Shown here piece after piece: positions 42,383-53,300 of a DNA stretch of 64,000 bases. Position numbers and translations under genes: made by a program. Location of the stretch: positions 5,974,001-6,038,000 of the forward strand of contig NC_089864.1 in assembly GCF_036373705.1 (NCBI RefSeq), written 5' to 3'. Position 1 is the first letter of the stretch, and each line of letters starts with the position of its first letter. Origin of the DNA: Amia ocellicauda. Lineage: Eukaryota; Chordata; Actinopteri; Amiiformes; Amiidae. The notes beneath the pieces were generated by a model. That model saw only the letters and a program-made list of their open reading frames with translations, ran no database searches and was not told where the DNA came from.

Positions 42383-44759
42383 ACTACCTCTAAAGTGTTT
42401 TAATGTTCCTTTGGAGTTAAAAACTTTGATTTAAACTGTAACAATATTCTAACAGTCCAGTTCAACAGCTGGTTTGATTTGGACCCCCCAAACCCCAGTC
42501 TTTCACAGATTTGGTCTTTAAACATGATTTTGTAATAAATTCAGTAAATATGGATAAAATAACTCTTGCTTCATTAAATCTTTATGAGATGTTAGAATTT
42601 TTTTATTAGTTAGTATGTTTTCAGCCCTATGAAGGCCCTCACCCACTAATTTCAAACAGAATCGGTTTTGTCCTTCACTCCTGAGACATTTCAATGGCTG
42701 TCTTTATAGGTCTAGCAGGGCCTGGCATTAAGCTAAACAACAGGCTCTATTATGAACAGACTGATAAGCAAGGGCTGTGGGCTGTCTTTGCTGATTAACT
42801 TACAGTGCAGTTAAAGGGGGTATAGCACACTGTATGTATTATATACACATTTAATTTTGATTGACTATTATTGAGAGTCATTTTCTATTGTTCATGAACT
42901 CAATTTGGATAAATACTTAATATACTCTCTAAAACCAATTATATAAATTAAAGAGCTAAACACACAAAAAAAACGCTGTTTAATTGTGTGGATTGTATTA
43001 ACTTATCAGGAAACCGTCTAGACGGCACACAGGGAAATAACATTCCCATCTCATCTCCCCCCTGCGTCTCCAAACCATTCAAATAATAACAAAAGTCATT
43101 ACAAGACAGAGAGAGACAGAAAACCACCAAAAATGTCTCTCAAGAAGCCCTTTAAAATAAATAAATACATAAATAAACAAAGTAAAACCCAGAGGGGGCT
43201 TTGGATCGCATCCGGATGATTATACCAGCCCAGGAGACAAAAGGCAATTGTAAACGAAGTTCACTCTGTTGTAGAACAAAGCCTCCTACAGGATATTAAG
43301 GCAAACTAGTTTAACATACCAGACTGTGAGCAAAATATACATTAAAACAACAGCCTATTTTTATTTGATTTTGATTAATCTGCCCCTGGATTTAAGCCCA
43401 TTTCTATTGATTTATTCTCCTTTATTTCCTTGTTTATATTTATCTGACATGCTGGAATATCAAAGGGGGTAAATTAAAATGCATGTAAACATCTCTCTGG
43501 TCTTTCATTAATTTCAAATACAGTACAGACAGCGGCCTTTTGTTCCATAAGTACACCACAGACTAAATGCTACCGATTTCAGTCCGGTCTGCAAAGGCCA
43601 ACACTTTGTGAATCTCATTTAGGTCACTGAGCCCTGTGTGCTTCAGAAAGTCGGGCTGGGGTACCTGCAAGTGACTGACGATACAGAAGGGCTCGGGGCC
43701 CTGAAGGCCGCAGGTGGAGGTGGCAGAGAGCTGGTGAGCCCTGCCTTTCAGGAGGTCTCCGGTGGCAGGGTAGCAGCTGCCCTCCCTGCACACATCGCTC
43801 CACTCGGGTACCTGGGCTGGCACAGTCGCCCATGCAGCTATAGAGACCAGCAAGACAGAAGGTTTGCCCAGAAAAGAAAAGGTGAAAACCAAAAGGAATG
43901 CAAAAGTAACATAATAATAAGATGTTTGTTATAGGAAATATTTTTTTGTTAACACTTTTCATGTATTTCTGCAGCATGAAAAATACCAGTCCTTTTCCTG
44001 CTTTCTGTGGCTGTGGCTTAATTGATATCACATGCAAGTATTTCCTTTGAACACCAGGGATTATTTAACAAGATCAAGATGTCCTGTGTATCTCCAGTTT
44101 TCATATGTAGCCATTATAAAATATGTATTTCTAAAAACGTGAAATTAAAGTTGAATCTGGTAAATCGAGCAGGCTAATTCGTTAACCAAATCTCACCAGT
44201 AGATTGACACAAATTGACTTATAATTACATTATAGCATAAGAACAGTAGTAATAACACTAATAATACAACCTTTTGTTGGGTAAACAACAGCACGTTCCT
44301 GATATCATTGTAATTATTCGAGGTACACTAATTAGTATGACTTTTTCTATAGTTATTCCCTATAAAGAAGTACAGTAAAGTACAATGTAAGTGTACTTAA
44401 GTATACTTTAAATTCTGAGTAGCCTACAAGAGTATACTTATAGTGTATTTAACTGCACTTTTTCCATAAGGCTAAACACATCGTTTATTCAAATGTAACA
44501 TCTAGTATTGATATAAAACTGGTTAATGTAGACACTTTTCCTGTTTGAGTTAAACAACAGATGTTTTACAATGTAATGAATGTACAGGCGATGTAAAAAA
44601 GTACTGTAACATTAAAACAAACAGAAAGCGCAAATCCTTATGCTGAATCGCTAGGTTTGGAGATTTGCTCTGCTGCCCCAATAAGACGCGTCTTTTCTGG
44701 AAATTGGGAGAGTGTAGTTATATCTTACCTAAAAGTGCTGCAACTTGAAATATCAGCAT
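19576..44759 (-). CDS. lamb1: Laminin subunit beta-1
   Basis: Secreted basement-membrane chain that trimerises with alpha and gamma laminins. Coding exons in transcript order: 44729-44759, 43665-43837, 42071-42209, 40801-40874, 40012-40200, 39647-39710, 39216-39418, 38135-38255, 37436-37624, 36821-36997, 36455-36567, 36022-36101, 35365-35500, 35072-35278, 34798-34925, 34582-34702, 34293-34494, 33512-33655, 33031-33262, 32744-32907, 32096-32320, 31380-31597, 30741-30837, 23879-24248, 23479-23663, 22992-23233, 22515-22721, 22024-22168, 21534-21741, 21003-21144, 20215-20391, 19927-20086, 19576-19712. They sum to 5400 nt (1799 aa; human about 1786), with no stops. The signal peptide [13 protein letters not shown] spans the first intron. 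The C-terminus VYSTCL keeps the Cys that links to the gamma chain and matches the human end VAVYSTCL, which separates lamb1 from lamb2 and lamb4. Confidence 0.97.
24120..34300 (-). other. lamb1: lamb1 C-terminal LE repeats
   Basis: Exons 17-24 encode the LEb repeats up to [16 protein letters not shown]. Where human laminin beta-1 carries the cell-binding pentapeptide YIGSR (GYIGSRC), this protein reads GYKGARC across the exon 20/21 junction. The last LE module shares an exon with the start of the coiled coil, as in other beta chains. The 6.5-kb intron 24249-30740 lies between the last two LE exons. Confidence 0.93.
24249..30740 (-). other. lamb1: lamb1 intron 23 (6.5 kb), no nested gene seen
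   Basis: The largest intron of the window. It is AT-rich, with only short ORFs, no recognised mobile element and a short TTAGGG-like triplet at 25640-25655. The equivalent lamb4 intron (53449-53724) is only 276 nt. Confidence 0.6.
34293..35500 (-). other. lamb1: lamb1 LF (laminin IV type B) domain exons
   Basis: Exons 13-17 encode the globular LF domain found only in beta chains, about residues 540-782. Landmarks are [56 protein letters not shown] and [15 protein letters not shown]. Unlike the neighbouring lamb4, there is no extra exon between the YEAEEA and TWTG segments. Confidence 0.94.
36022..39300 (-). other. lamb1: lamb1 N-terminal LE (EGF-like) repeats
   Basis: Exons 7-12 encode the LEa array: Cys-rich modules with eight-Cys spacing such as [60 protein letters not shown] and [15 protein letters not shown]. 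These form the rod of the short arm. Confidence 0.93.
40309..40433 (+). repeat. tRNA-type SINE tail with (TAA)n(TTA)n
   Basis: The string ctggataagggcttctgcta at 40321-40340 closely resembles the shared 3' segment of fish tRNA-derived SINEs (tggataaaagcgtctgcta). It is followed by (AAAT)n, a (TAA)n run to about 40410 and a complementary (TTA)n run to about 40433. No SINE head is visible, so the copy is 5'-truncated. It lies in lamb1 intron 4. Confidence 0.65.
42336..42381. repeat. (TTG)n microsatellite in lamb1 intron 2
   Basis: About fifteen uninterrupted TTG units between the exons at 42071-42209 and 43665-43837. Confidence 0.95.
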
Positions 44760-44990
44760 TTTCCTGTTAAAAACCAAAACACAGAGCTTGTACTCCTTCT
44801 CTCCCGTCTCTCCTCCTCTTCAGCAGGTATAAGGCAATGGGAAAGTTGTACTCCGGCGCAGCTCCTGTGTGCCAATCCCGCAGCGCACCGCGTCCCGCAC
44901 CGCAACCACTGCGCCCCGCTCACTGTCCCACTCGCAGGGCGCATGCGCAGAGCGGCGACCACCACTGTAGATGGGATGTATGCTTTGAAA
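44757..44990 (-). promoter_or_regulatory. lamb1: lamb1 promoter, CpG-rich, likely non-coding exon 1
   Basis: A CpG-dense block at about 44860-44960 contains the palindrome GCGCATGCGC (44939-44948), the core of an NRF1 site. On the minus strand a consensus 3' splice site (tttttaacag) ends four bases before the ATG. A possible donor (CA|GTGAGC) lies upstream at 44918-44923. Human LAMB1 also has a non-coding first exon, so a short 5' UTR intron at about 44764-44923 is likely. No TATA box is evident. Confidence 0.55.
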
Positions 44991-45029
44991 CTTAAAGACG
45001 TCTAAAGTAGTCTAATACAAAACAAGTAT

Positions 45030-45144
45030 GGGGGGGGGGGGGGGGGGCAGTCAGTAGGTGTAAAGAGCCAGCGAATGCACTGTTATCTAGTTATCGGCTT
45101 TTGCAAGAAAGCCAAAGAAAAACTCGCACCCCCCCCCCCCCCCC
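45030..45144. repeat. G18 tract and C16 tract, inverted pair
   Basis: Eighteen consecutive G at 45030-45047 and sixteen C at 45129-45144, separated by 81 bp, about 270-390 bp upstream of the lamb1 ATG. The lengths may be affected by sequencing error. Confidence 0.9.
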
Positions 45145-45377
45145 ACTGCCTGTACTTAAACAAAGACCAGGTCTTCAACAGAGTGAACCAAGGTAACACC
45201 TCCCCAGGGGCCCCGGGGAAATGAACTGTTCATCTTTTTGTGTTTTCTGCCATCACAACATCTGGCAAAACTGGGAATTTACAAAACAAATTAAAAAGAA
45301 ATAAAGAAAAATTGGAATATAAACTCTTAATCTGCAATGTTATCTTTAGTCCGGCCCCTCCAACCCCTCAACAGTGT

Positions 45378-45800
45378 ATGGCATGCAGAGCAAGAGAAAG
45401 TATGCAAACCTACAAATCATCACCCGTGAGAACTTGGCCTGTTCTTTCTGCCCCTGAACCCCAACAGTCAAATAAACATATAAAGACTGCCACCACTGTT
45501 TGGCAACCGCACGAACTCTCTGCTGGTATTGACCACGAAGAAATAGTGAGTATAGATTTATTTCTGGGTAAAATATGTAACTATCTGGATAAACTGAATG
45601 ATTTCAAGGCAAAGACTATGCAATGCATTCAATTATGCAAACGTAAAGAATCTGCTACATTTGTGTGTCATTTTGGCTTGACATTTCTGGAAGATGTAAC
45701 TTTTGATGGGGGAATGTTATATTTAAAACACGCAACTAAAAAGAAACATCTTTCTACAGCTTCACAACAAAAGAGAAAGACCATAATTACAGCCCTCTGA
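45378..45800 (+). CDS. Unassigned ORF upstream of lamb1, opposite strand
   Basis: I do not recognise this product. The frame is open from 45225 to the TGA at 45798-45800; the first ATG is at 45378, giving 140 residues. A candidate 3' splice site (cccctcaacag) ends three bases before that ATG, and a strong donor (ATA|GTGAGT) lies inside the ORF at 45546. A spliced gene using only 45375-45545 here is therefore as likely as an intronless one. The predicted protein is basic with scattered Cys and no signal peptide. A 26-nt oligo(A) run follows at 45931, with ATTAAA near 45874, so a processed retrocopy is a third possibility. Confidence 0.3.
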   Translation: MACRARESMQTYKSSPVRTWPVLSAPEPQQSNKHIKTATTVWQPHELSAGIDHEEIVSIDLFLGKICNYLDKLNDFKAKTMQCIQLCKRKESATFVCHFGLTFLEDVTFDGGMLYLKHATKKKHLSTASQQKRKTIITAL

Positions 45801-45930
45801 AAGAACGCGCAGTCGTTACCAGCAGAAACTGAAAACAAGGTCTGTCATTGTGTTGACTAAATGCTCTGTAATGATTAAATGAATGGGTGACTCTAAAGGT
45901 AATTGAAATTATGCATTTTTCTTCTTCTTC

Positions 45931-45956
45931 AAAAAAAAAAAAAAAAAAAAAAAAAA
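45931..45956 (+). repeat. Oligo(A) tract, 26 nt
   Basis: Uninterrupted A run 131 nt after the stop of the ORF ending at 45800. It may be the tail of a retroposed sequence or a simple homopolymer. Confidence 0.9.
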
Positions 45957-46855
45957 GCCTTTCATCCATGCCTGTAGGCTTGGGATTTATTTTGCCTCAG
46001 ACCTGCAGTTTGTGAAAACATCTGGGTGTGTTTACAGAGACCTTTCCCTGGATGTCATTTTGGGGGAAGAAAGAAGGCTTTTGGAGACAGACCTATCTGT
46101 TTAACACAAACAGCTAAGATTATGTAAAGGAATCAATACTAATCTTATTAGGGATATTTTGGTTGCATATTTAGATATAAAATATATTTTGTGGGATTGT
46201 GTAGAAGCATTAAGTTTGTTTGTGGTCTGATATTACTGCATATTAATACATATTTTAAAAATTATATCCATTTAAAAACTACAAACAATGCAATTAACCA
46301 CAGGGGGAAGAGTATATGGGCCATAGGAGAAATGGTCTGTATTACAAGAGACAGGAAGAAATCAGGGTGTATTCACGAGCAGGATGAAGGTCTGTGCAAG
46401 AATCTTGTGAGGCCTTCGTCAGGCAGCGCATGAGGGCAAAGGCTGAGGAAGATGTGGATGAAGAAGATGAAATATATACCGCATCGCAGAAGATGCTCGT
46501 TGTTTGTTCCTGTCTTTTCACACGGTGGGATTGTTCAGCAGTCTGTCTCTTTGTTATTGCAGAATGGCAGAAGTGGTGGTGGGGGAAGTCGAGCTGACTG
46601 TGGATCAGTAAACAAACAGTCTTAGCTGTGGTATGTGCCATAGATAACAGAAAGCCTGGGGACAGGAGTGTGGAAGAGCTTAACAGTGTAGGGATATGGA
46701 TCTTGGGGAATTTGTGTGAGAGTTACACACAGAGTTTCAGTGCCACTGATTCTTTTTTATTTTAATGTTACACTTTGTACACCCTGAACGGTCTGTTTCC
46801 AGTCTGTACAGTTTTCTCTGCTTGTAAGCCATTCTGCATTTAAAGTTTGGAGACT
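45957..46855. other. lamb4 downstream region, no gene assigned
   Basis: Includes a short acidic plus-strand frame around 46394-46500 (QRMRAKAEEDVDEEDEIY) that could be an exon but has no clear splice partners or homology I can name. Confidence 0.4.
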
Positions 46856-46859
46856 GGTC

Positions 46860-46865
46860 TTTATT
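46860..46865 (-). promoter_or_regulatory. lamb4: lamb4 poly(A) signal AATAAA
   Basis: On the minus strand an AATAAA lies about 260 nt after the lamb4 stop codon. A second lies further downstream at 46756-46761. Confidence 0.6.
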
Positions 46866-47126
46866 ATTTCTTGCCTGGTTAGCACTAGAAATATAAAGTA
46901 CTTTTAACCGAGTACTGTATCCATAGCTCATGAACTTCATGGTATGATTATTGTAATCGCCTTGATTCTCGATTGATCTTTCTGCATCTACATGAAAAAA
47001 CTAAACTAAAAATGAAATTCGACTTCTAACCACTTCCATATTAAACAGTGTACTGAACATACGAGTACATAATTAATTATTCAAAGCCTCCAACAACCAC
47101 AATGAGAAATACAAGATTTAAAGTCT

Positions 47127-50100
47127 TTAAAGCTGGCAGGTGTTGTATTGTACTCCACGTTCTGCAATATCCTCCCTGATGGCTCTAATAATGTCCTCCA
47201 GTTTGGCAATCTCATTGAATTTCTCTTCTTTTTGCCTGACAAGATCCTGGATTTTATTTTCCAAGTCTGGAAAAATGGAAAGAAACAAATAACAAAACCA
47301 GAAAATGCATCCTAATGTTATTTTCCTTTGCATTTTGATGGAAGAACATTTTACAATTCCACAGTATCCACTGTGAACAACTGTTGGTTAATTAATTTAA
47401 AACGCATAAAAACACATCACAAAAAATGAGGTTCACGTAACCCTCAATTCGCAATCTTACAGGGTGTGATCATGTCAACAAGACTTGACCACTTGGCTGC
47501 ATATATATTTTTATCTTACTCTTACATCCCAGTTCTATTCCTGTGTCATGACAGCGGTAATTCATTGCATTTACTTTTAACTGAGATTCAGAAACATCAC
47601 CTTTGAAGCATAAATGTGAGAGGTATTATTATAAACGGATGCCAACATATATATGCTATACAAGTTACCTGCAGCTTGGTTCATTTTATCTGCAACGTCT
47701 TGTACAAGATCGTCCGCCTGTTTCTTGAGCTTGCCCAGTCTTTCTTTCGCCTCATTGGAAAGCCCTTGTCCCTCCTCCTTCTCCTGTAATTTGTTGAATT
47801 GTTCATTGACGTCATCTAGTTGCTGTCAAAGAAAAAGTCATCTACAATCAGGATGTGATGACATATGGATTTTGAAGGACAAACAAATCAGGAAATCACC
47901 ACAGTTTGACCTATCCAAGTTCATTGGTGATATAAACAAAATATTTTACAATATACACTACTCATCCCAGAAATACCGTGTGTTGAGCAGGAATCCTCAA
48001 CTCCAGATGTTGCTGACCACTCTGTTCTCTGGCTTGCAGTGCACCCCAGCTCTCTGAATAATGTGATTATTATATTATTAATGTAATAATGTAACCTAAT
48101 AATGTGCTAAATAAATGATAGTTATTCGTGGAGATGGGGATAAAACAAGATTAAAAACTGTTTTCTACATCTTAAATGGGTATAATCCTAATCAAAATAA
48201 ATCTATAGGGGTTAGCTTAACTTAATTGCATATCGATGGTGAAATGTGTGATCCTTTTTAATGACATTATGTCCCCAGAGGCAGATTAGCCATTACTTTG
48301 TCTAATTATATATACACATTAGTATAAATCTGGGAGGTGGTAAACTGATCTGTCTGCAGGGATGTGGCAGGGCAGGTAGGCAGCCCAGAGACAGACTCGG
48401 TGAAGCATGGAGTTTGATTAGACGTGAATTTGCCAGTTTACCCTCTCGGCCTCTGTGGCGGTGCTCAGGGCCGAGTCTGCAGTCGCCTTTGCCTCCTTGC
48501 CTTGCTGTCTGTTCGTTTCAGTTTTGTCCTTCAGTGCCTCGATTTCGTCCAGCAAGTCTTTCATCTTTTCCAAGTCCAGATCATTTTCAGTGTCAGTTAA
48601 CTTTTTTTCAGCCTATCCGTAGAAAAATAATTTTCCAAATAAGTCCAAATTTGTGGAACACTTTAAAGCGTTTTGTATATTGTTGGATGGGACTTAAAAT
48701 CTTTCATACACAGTGAAATCACATTTTTAGGACTCTTTTTTATATATATATAGACAAGCCCCACGTGTCTTCCTGTGAGAATTAATCTGTTTCAGAATGG
48801 GGTGTGTTACTTTCAGGATAACCCTTATTAACATGATTTATTTGTTGTTTTTGCTCTGTAGCTCAGGAAAAGCTGCACTATACCGCCCTCTGGAGGTCAT
48901 ACTATATAAGTATTTCATGGAATCAGAAGTCACTACAAAATGCAATGTACATGCAAGATAAGATGGGCCATAGATTAAATACTATGAAACATAATAGTAA
49001 GTCGAAAATAGGCACAAATCCATATATCAGGGAATGTGTAAAATAAAAATGAAACACATTTGTCATATGTTCTGTTCTTCATGTTGTTTTTCTTTGCCTA
49101 GTAATGATAAGAAGAACAATAATACACTGTGTTAATATTTACCTGTGTGATTTTATCATTGATGTCTGTGGTGCTCTCTTTGGCCTTGTCCAGTGCCTTT
49201 TTAACATTGTCCTGGGTCTTCTTAGCATTGTCTAAAGCCTCCTTAAGTTTACTGAAGTCAAGAGATTCGGCCTTGTCCCTTAAACACACACACAATATCA
49301 CAAGCAAGGATTATTATTAATGAATTACAGTGTAAACCGTTAAATATATTGTATTGAGGAACAACAAAGTTGGCATAAGTCTGCTTTATCTATTGTGTAA
49401 AAAATAACACAGTCTTTGTATTGTATCCGTACTTTTGAGACGACTTAGCTATAAGCATAAAAAAAAAAAAAACACCCACGTCAGTAACAATACTATGTTA
49501 CACAATAAACTAAATGCACATGTTCAATAAAACTGGGTGAAGTTACAGATCAAAACACTCAAATTCTCTAAAATATAGATTGAAAACTAACTTTGCCTCC
49601 TTTGCCTTTTCCAGGAGCTCCTTGGCCTGCTGGGCCTGATCGGTCACGTTCTTCAAATCAGCCTCCACTTCTGTGCTGCTCTCCAGAAGGGTCTGGATCT
49701 TATTAATCATGTCCTGCACATTTTCGGGAGTGTCTGGCAGCTTGAATGAGAGCACATATGTGGCCACTTTATCAATGTCTTCTGGTTCCACCCTGTCGGC
49801 TGCATCAAAAAACGGGAGAAAATGTGTTGTGATAAGGAGAAGGATGCATCAGTCTTCAAATAATCGCACTGTTAAAACACAAGGCAAGGCTTTCAACACA
49901 GAAGAAAGAATGAAAACATTATTCTCATAAGTACCACATATCCAAATATATACAGTTAAAAAATCTATCATTGTTTGAGTGGCACATCTTAAAAAGTATA
50001 TATGCCATTTGGACTTGGGCAGAACTCTCAGCAGTGCTGGAGACAATAGCGAGATGGTAGTCATTGTTTGAAAGTGGTGTACCTGTTAAGAAGTCCCGGA

Positions 50101-53100
50101 CCCTCTTTATAAGAGCCTGTGTGTCCTGCTTTTCTTCCTCAAACTTGTCCGTGGTGTTCTTTAATTTCTTCTTCAGCTCTTCTGCTTTATCTTTGACTCC
50201 CTGTGTTTTTTGCTTTGCATCAAGTATCTAGAAATGTAGAGACATTTTATAATTAGACGTCCAAGTCTCCTTTAAACAAAATGATGATCAAGATAACATT
50301 TTGGAAATATAAGCAAGTATACTTTTAGTGTACCAGTAAATGACACAAGGGTAAGTTACGAATATTCTTGTGAGCTGGAATGACAATTCTAAAGCGAGTT
50401 AGAAAAACTGACACCTCAGTTGCAAACCGATTCACACTGGTCACCATACAAATCTCAATTCCAGATCAGCTGTGTGTTTACCTTATCACATTAAATTGCT
50501 ATTACAAGTTGCACATTGAAGAACAGCATGTTTTCCCTGTGTGTCTGATCGAGGTCACTGCCTCACTGCGTTACTGTACTGTGCCAGAGTTCAACCCTGA
50601 TACCCAGAAGAACAGGGTCTGATTAGAACCAGTTCAAGCTAGCAGCTTTGGGCTAATACATCATATGGAGCCCCCATATATGTCCACATCAAATTTACTC
50701 GTGCTTGACCATATATGGGTCCTGCTCTGGAGTTGTCGGGCAGGGAGGAGCAGACTCACACAGTAAAGCCTGTGATTCTTGATATCTCTTGTCCTGCCAG
50801 CATAAACAGGCTTGTACTTCTTTCTCTAGGACTGTGGGACGGCCCCATGATTGGTACTCATTGCAGCTGCTCCTTAAATTCCTTTAATTGACCCCAGATC
50901 TCTTTCTCCAGATTATTTTGGACTTTCACACATGTTCATATTTTGTTTTTAAAAACACACAATCAGGTATCTCTTTGCTGGTGGCAATAGTTCAAGCTTG
51001 TGACCTTAAAATAATCAATGTTATTCTGTTTATTCTGCTTTAAACTATATTTACACCATGTTTAATGAATTAATAAAAAAAAAATGACATTGTGAAACAG
51101 GCGACTGATTTGGTGGTTTGTGTAATTTGTTTTGTGGGAATAGTGACAGACGGTGCTACTGCAACTGGGAAAAGATTGCCACCAACCACACTCCTACTTT
51201 AAGGATGGATGTTAACTATAGACACTGATCTGCTTGTATTTTTGGATTGTACTCTCTCTTTACTCTCTGTAAAGCATCCAGTGACCAGATCATATACTCA
51301 CAAAAGACACTAATCAGTCCTTTCTATGAATAGGGATTTGAAGTTGTAAACTTATTTCTAATTTCATTCTACATACCTCTCTTTCAGAGTCCTTCAGCTT
51401 ATTCAGCAGGTCATTGATGGATCTGCCAGTTTCCTTTGCTGTGTTCGTAGCATTCTGCGCCAGCGGTAGACTTCCCTCACAGCCAGGACCCCCGCACTGT
51501 CTATAACCGAGCCAGTCTCGGCACAAAGCACCTCCACATTTCGCAAGGGGGCACGTAGTGTTGCCTGGAGCGCCGCAGATCTGAAAAGGGCCAGGAACAC
51601 GTCAGCCAGTTTAGGGCTAGACCGACACCAAACTGTCACCTGTGCCAATCTCAGAGTACCAATCTGTAGTCTGCACTGATTTCATTTATCGAAGCCACTT
51701 TATACTTTCTAGAAATCAAAAGTGAGACAGTACAATTTCATAATTTGCGATTTACGGGTGGGTCAAAGTTCTGATTTGGTCTTAAAGAAGTTAAATACAG
51801 TGTTTGTTTCTATCTTATTTGGAACACAATTCCAGATTCATTCTGCTGGCGCAATCTTGTCTGACCACAAAGCACTCCTCTGTGAAGAGGCCACAGCACC
51901 ATCACCTGGTCTTCCCCTGTCGGCCCCTGGAGTTCGGACACTAAACTTCCAGTGTCTCAGAAAAAGATCTGTCTGACCCATCGGTGTCCTCACTGATATT
52001 AAAGTAGCTATTTAGAGTGATGTATCTTTCCAAAAGTGTAAGCTTCTCTTTACAAGTCAATCATAAACCACATTCAATATGGTTTCTCAGCAAAAAGAGA
52101 GCCTAGAACTGCTTCATGTTTCCAAATCAAAGTCTTGTGTTGCTCTTTGATATTTATAACAATGCATACTCACTTCTTCGTTCAGATTTGCCACACTCAG
52201 TGCGTTCACTTTTTTATTCAAAGCTTCCCATTCGCCGTCTAGACACACCTCATCCAGCAGGGCGATCACTTTTTCCCTGGTAGTCTTTGAGTCATCCAGG
52301 AAGGGTTTTGCTTTTTGTATCTTTTCCTCATTATCGTTAAAATCCTTATGGTGTTTTTTAACTGTATCATATGCATCTAATGTTACAAAAAATAGAATAA
52401 ATATATAAAGAAAAGTAAGATATTTTAAAATGTATTTCTAGGACACACATGAATTGCTTGAATTATAAATATTTCTCATGTTTTAATTTAGTTGAACTTA
52501 CCCAGTAGTAATTTGCGGTCAAATGTTGGAATGGTTTTCACTTTGTCAGTCAGATCCTTAAAAAACCTGTTTAGCTCTTGTCTAATACTATCAATATCGC
52601 TGCTCAGCAGGGGAGTCAAATCCATCAGGATCAAGTTTGGATCGATGCTATCTTTAAATTTGCTGAAAAAGAAAAACAAAACATTTTCATAAGCATAAAT
52701 GAAAGTTATATGGCATAAATACTAAATAATAAATGCACAACACATATTTCAATTTTTAAAATATACAGCGTATACAGTGTATATTTTACAAACAAAATAA
52801 AAAAACAAACATTTTATGATGATAATTCTTAAGGGGCGAAATATTTAATCCCAATTATTTTAGGCCTACAAAAATGTATTAAGCCCCCCAAAACTAAATA
52901 AATAAATGAATATCAAATTATGCCCAAAACACCTCACATAACCATCAAATTACATACATTACATGTGAAGCAGTAGTATGGCAACTTTACTAGTTTGTGA
53001 GACTTCTATGAGGCATTTAGGGAAAAATCAAGAAAAAATCCATAAATCACAGACATACACAACAAGAAATAAGCTCACTTGATGTCATTGCATAACTGTT

Positions 53101-53300
53101 CGGCCTTTTCGATTTCCCCTATGGATGCTATCGGGGTGTCCAGGATATCCTGAAGCTCCCCCAGCTTGTCCTCCAGGTCCTGCATCTGGCTGTCGTAGAC
53201 GGACACGTTGTAAACAGTGCACTGAGAGCGGCTGCCGTTTATCTTGCTGAAGGCGCTGCGCAGGCCATCGATGGTCTCGTCCCAGCGGCGGAAGCAGGGG
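47127..53300 (-). other. lamb4: lamb4 coiled coil with Cys-rich knob
   Basis: Ten exons. The knob is in 51377-51580 ([23 protein letters not shown]). Two exons (50083-50227 and 49592-49799) have exactly the lamb1 lengths. The two exons before the knob are together 63 nt shorter than in lamb1. Confidence 0.92.

Larger units (their letters stand above)
39216..44759 (-). other. lamb1: lamb1 exons 1-7: signal peptide and LN domain
   Basis: Codons 1-291. After the signal peptide the mature chain begins near VPEWSDVC. The LN polymerisation domain shows its family landmarks: [59 protein letters not shown] and [20 protein letters not shown], where the first LE repeat begins. LN domains of alpha, beta and gamma chains contact each other to build the laminin network. 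Confidence 0.95.

Noticed and set aside
46191..46641. ORFs downstream of lamb4, one acidic (AEEDVDEEDEIY)
   Set aside because: Short, without convincing splice sites or homology. Could be an exon of the unassigned plus-strand transcript but cannot be supported.
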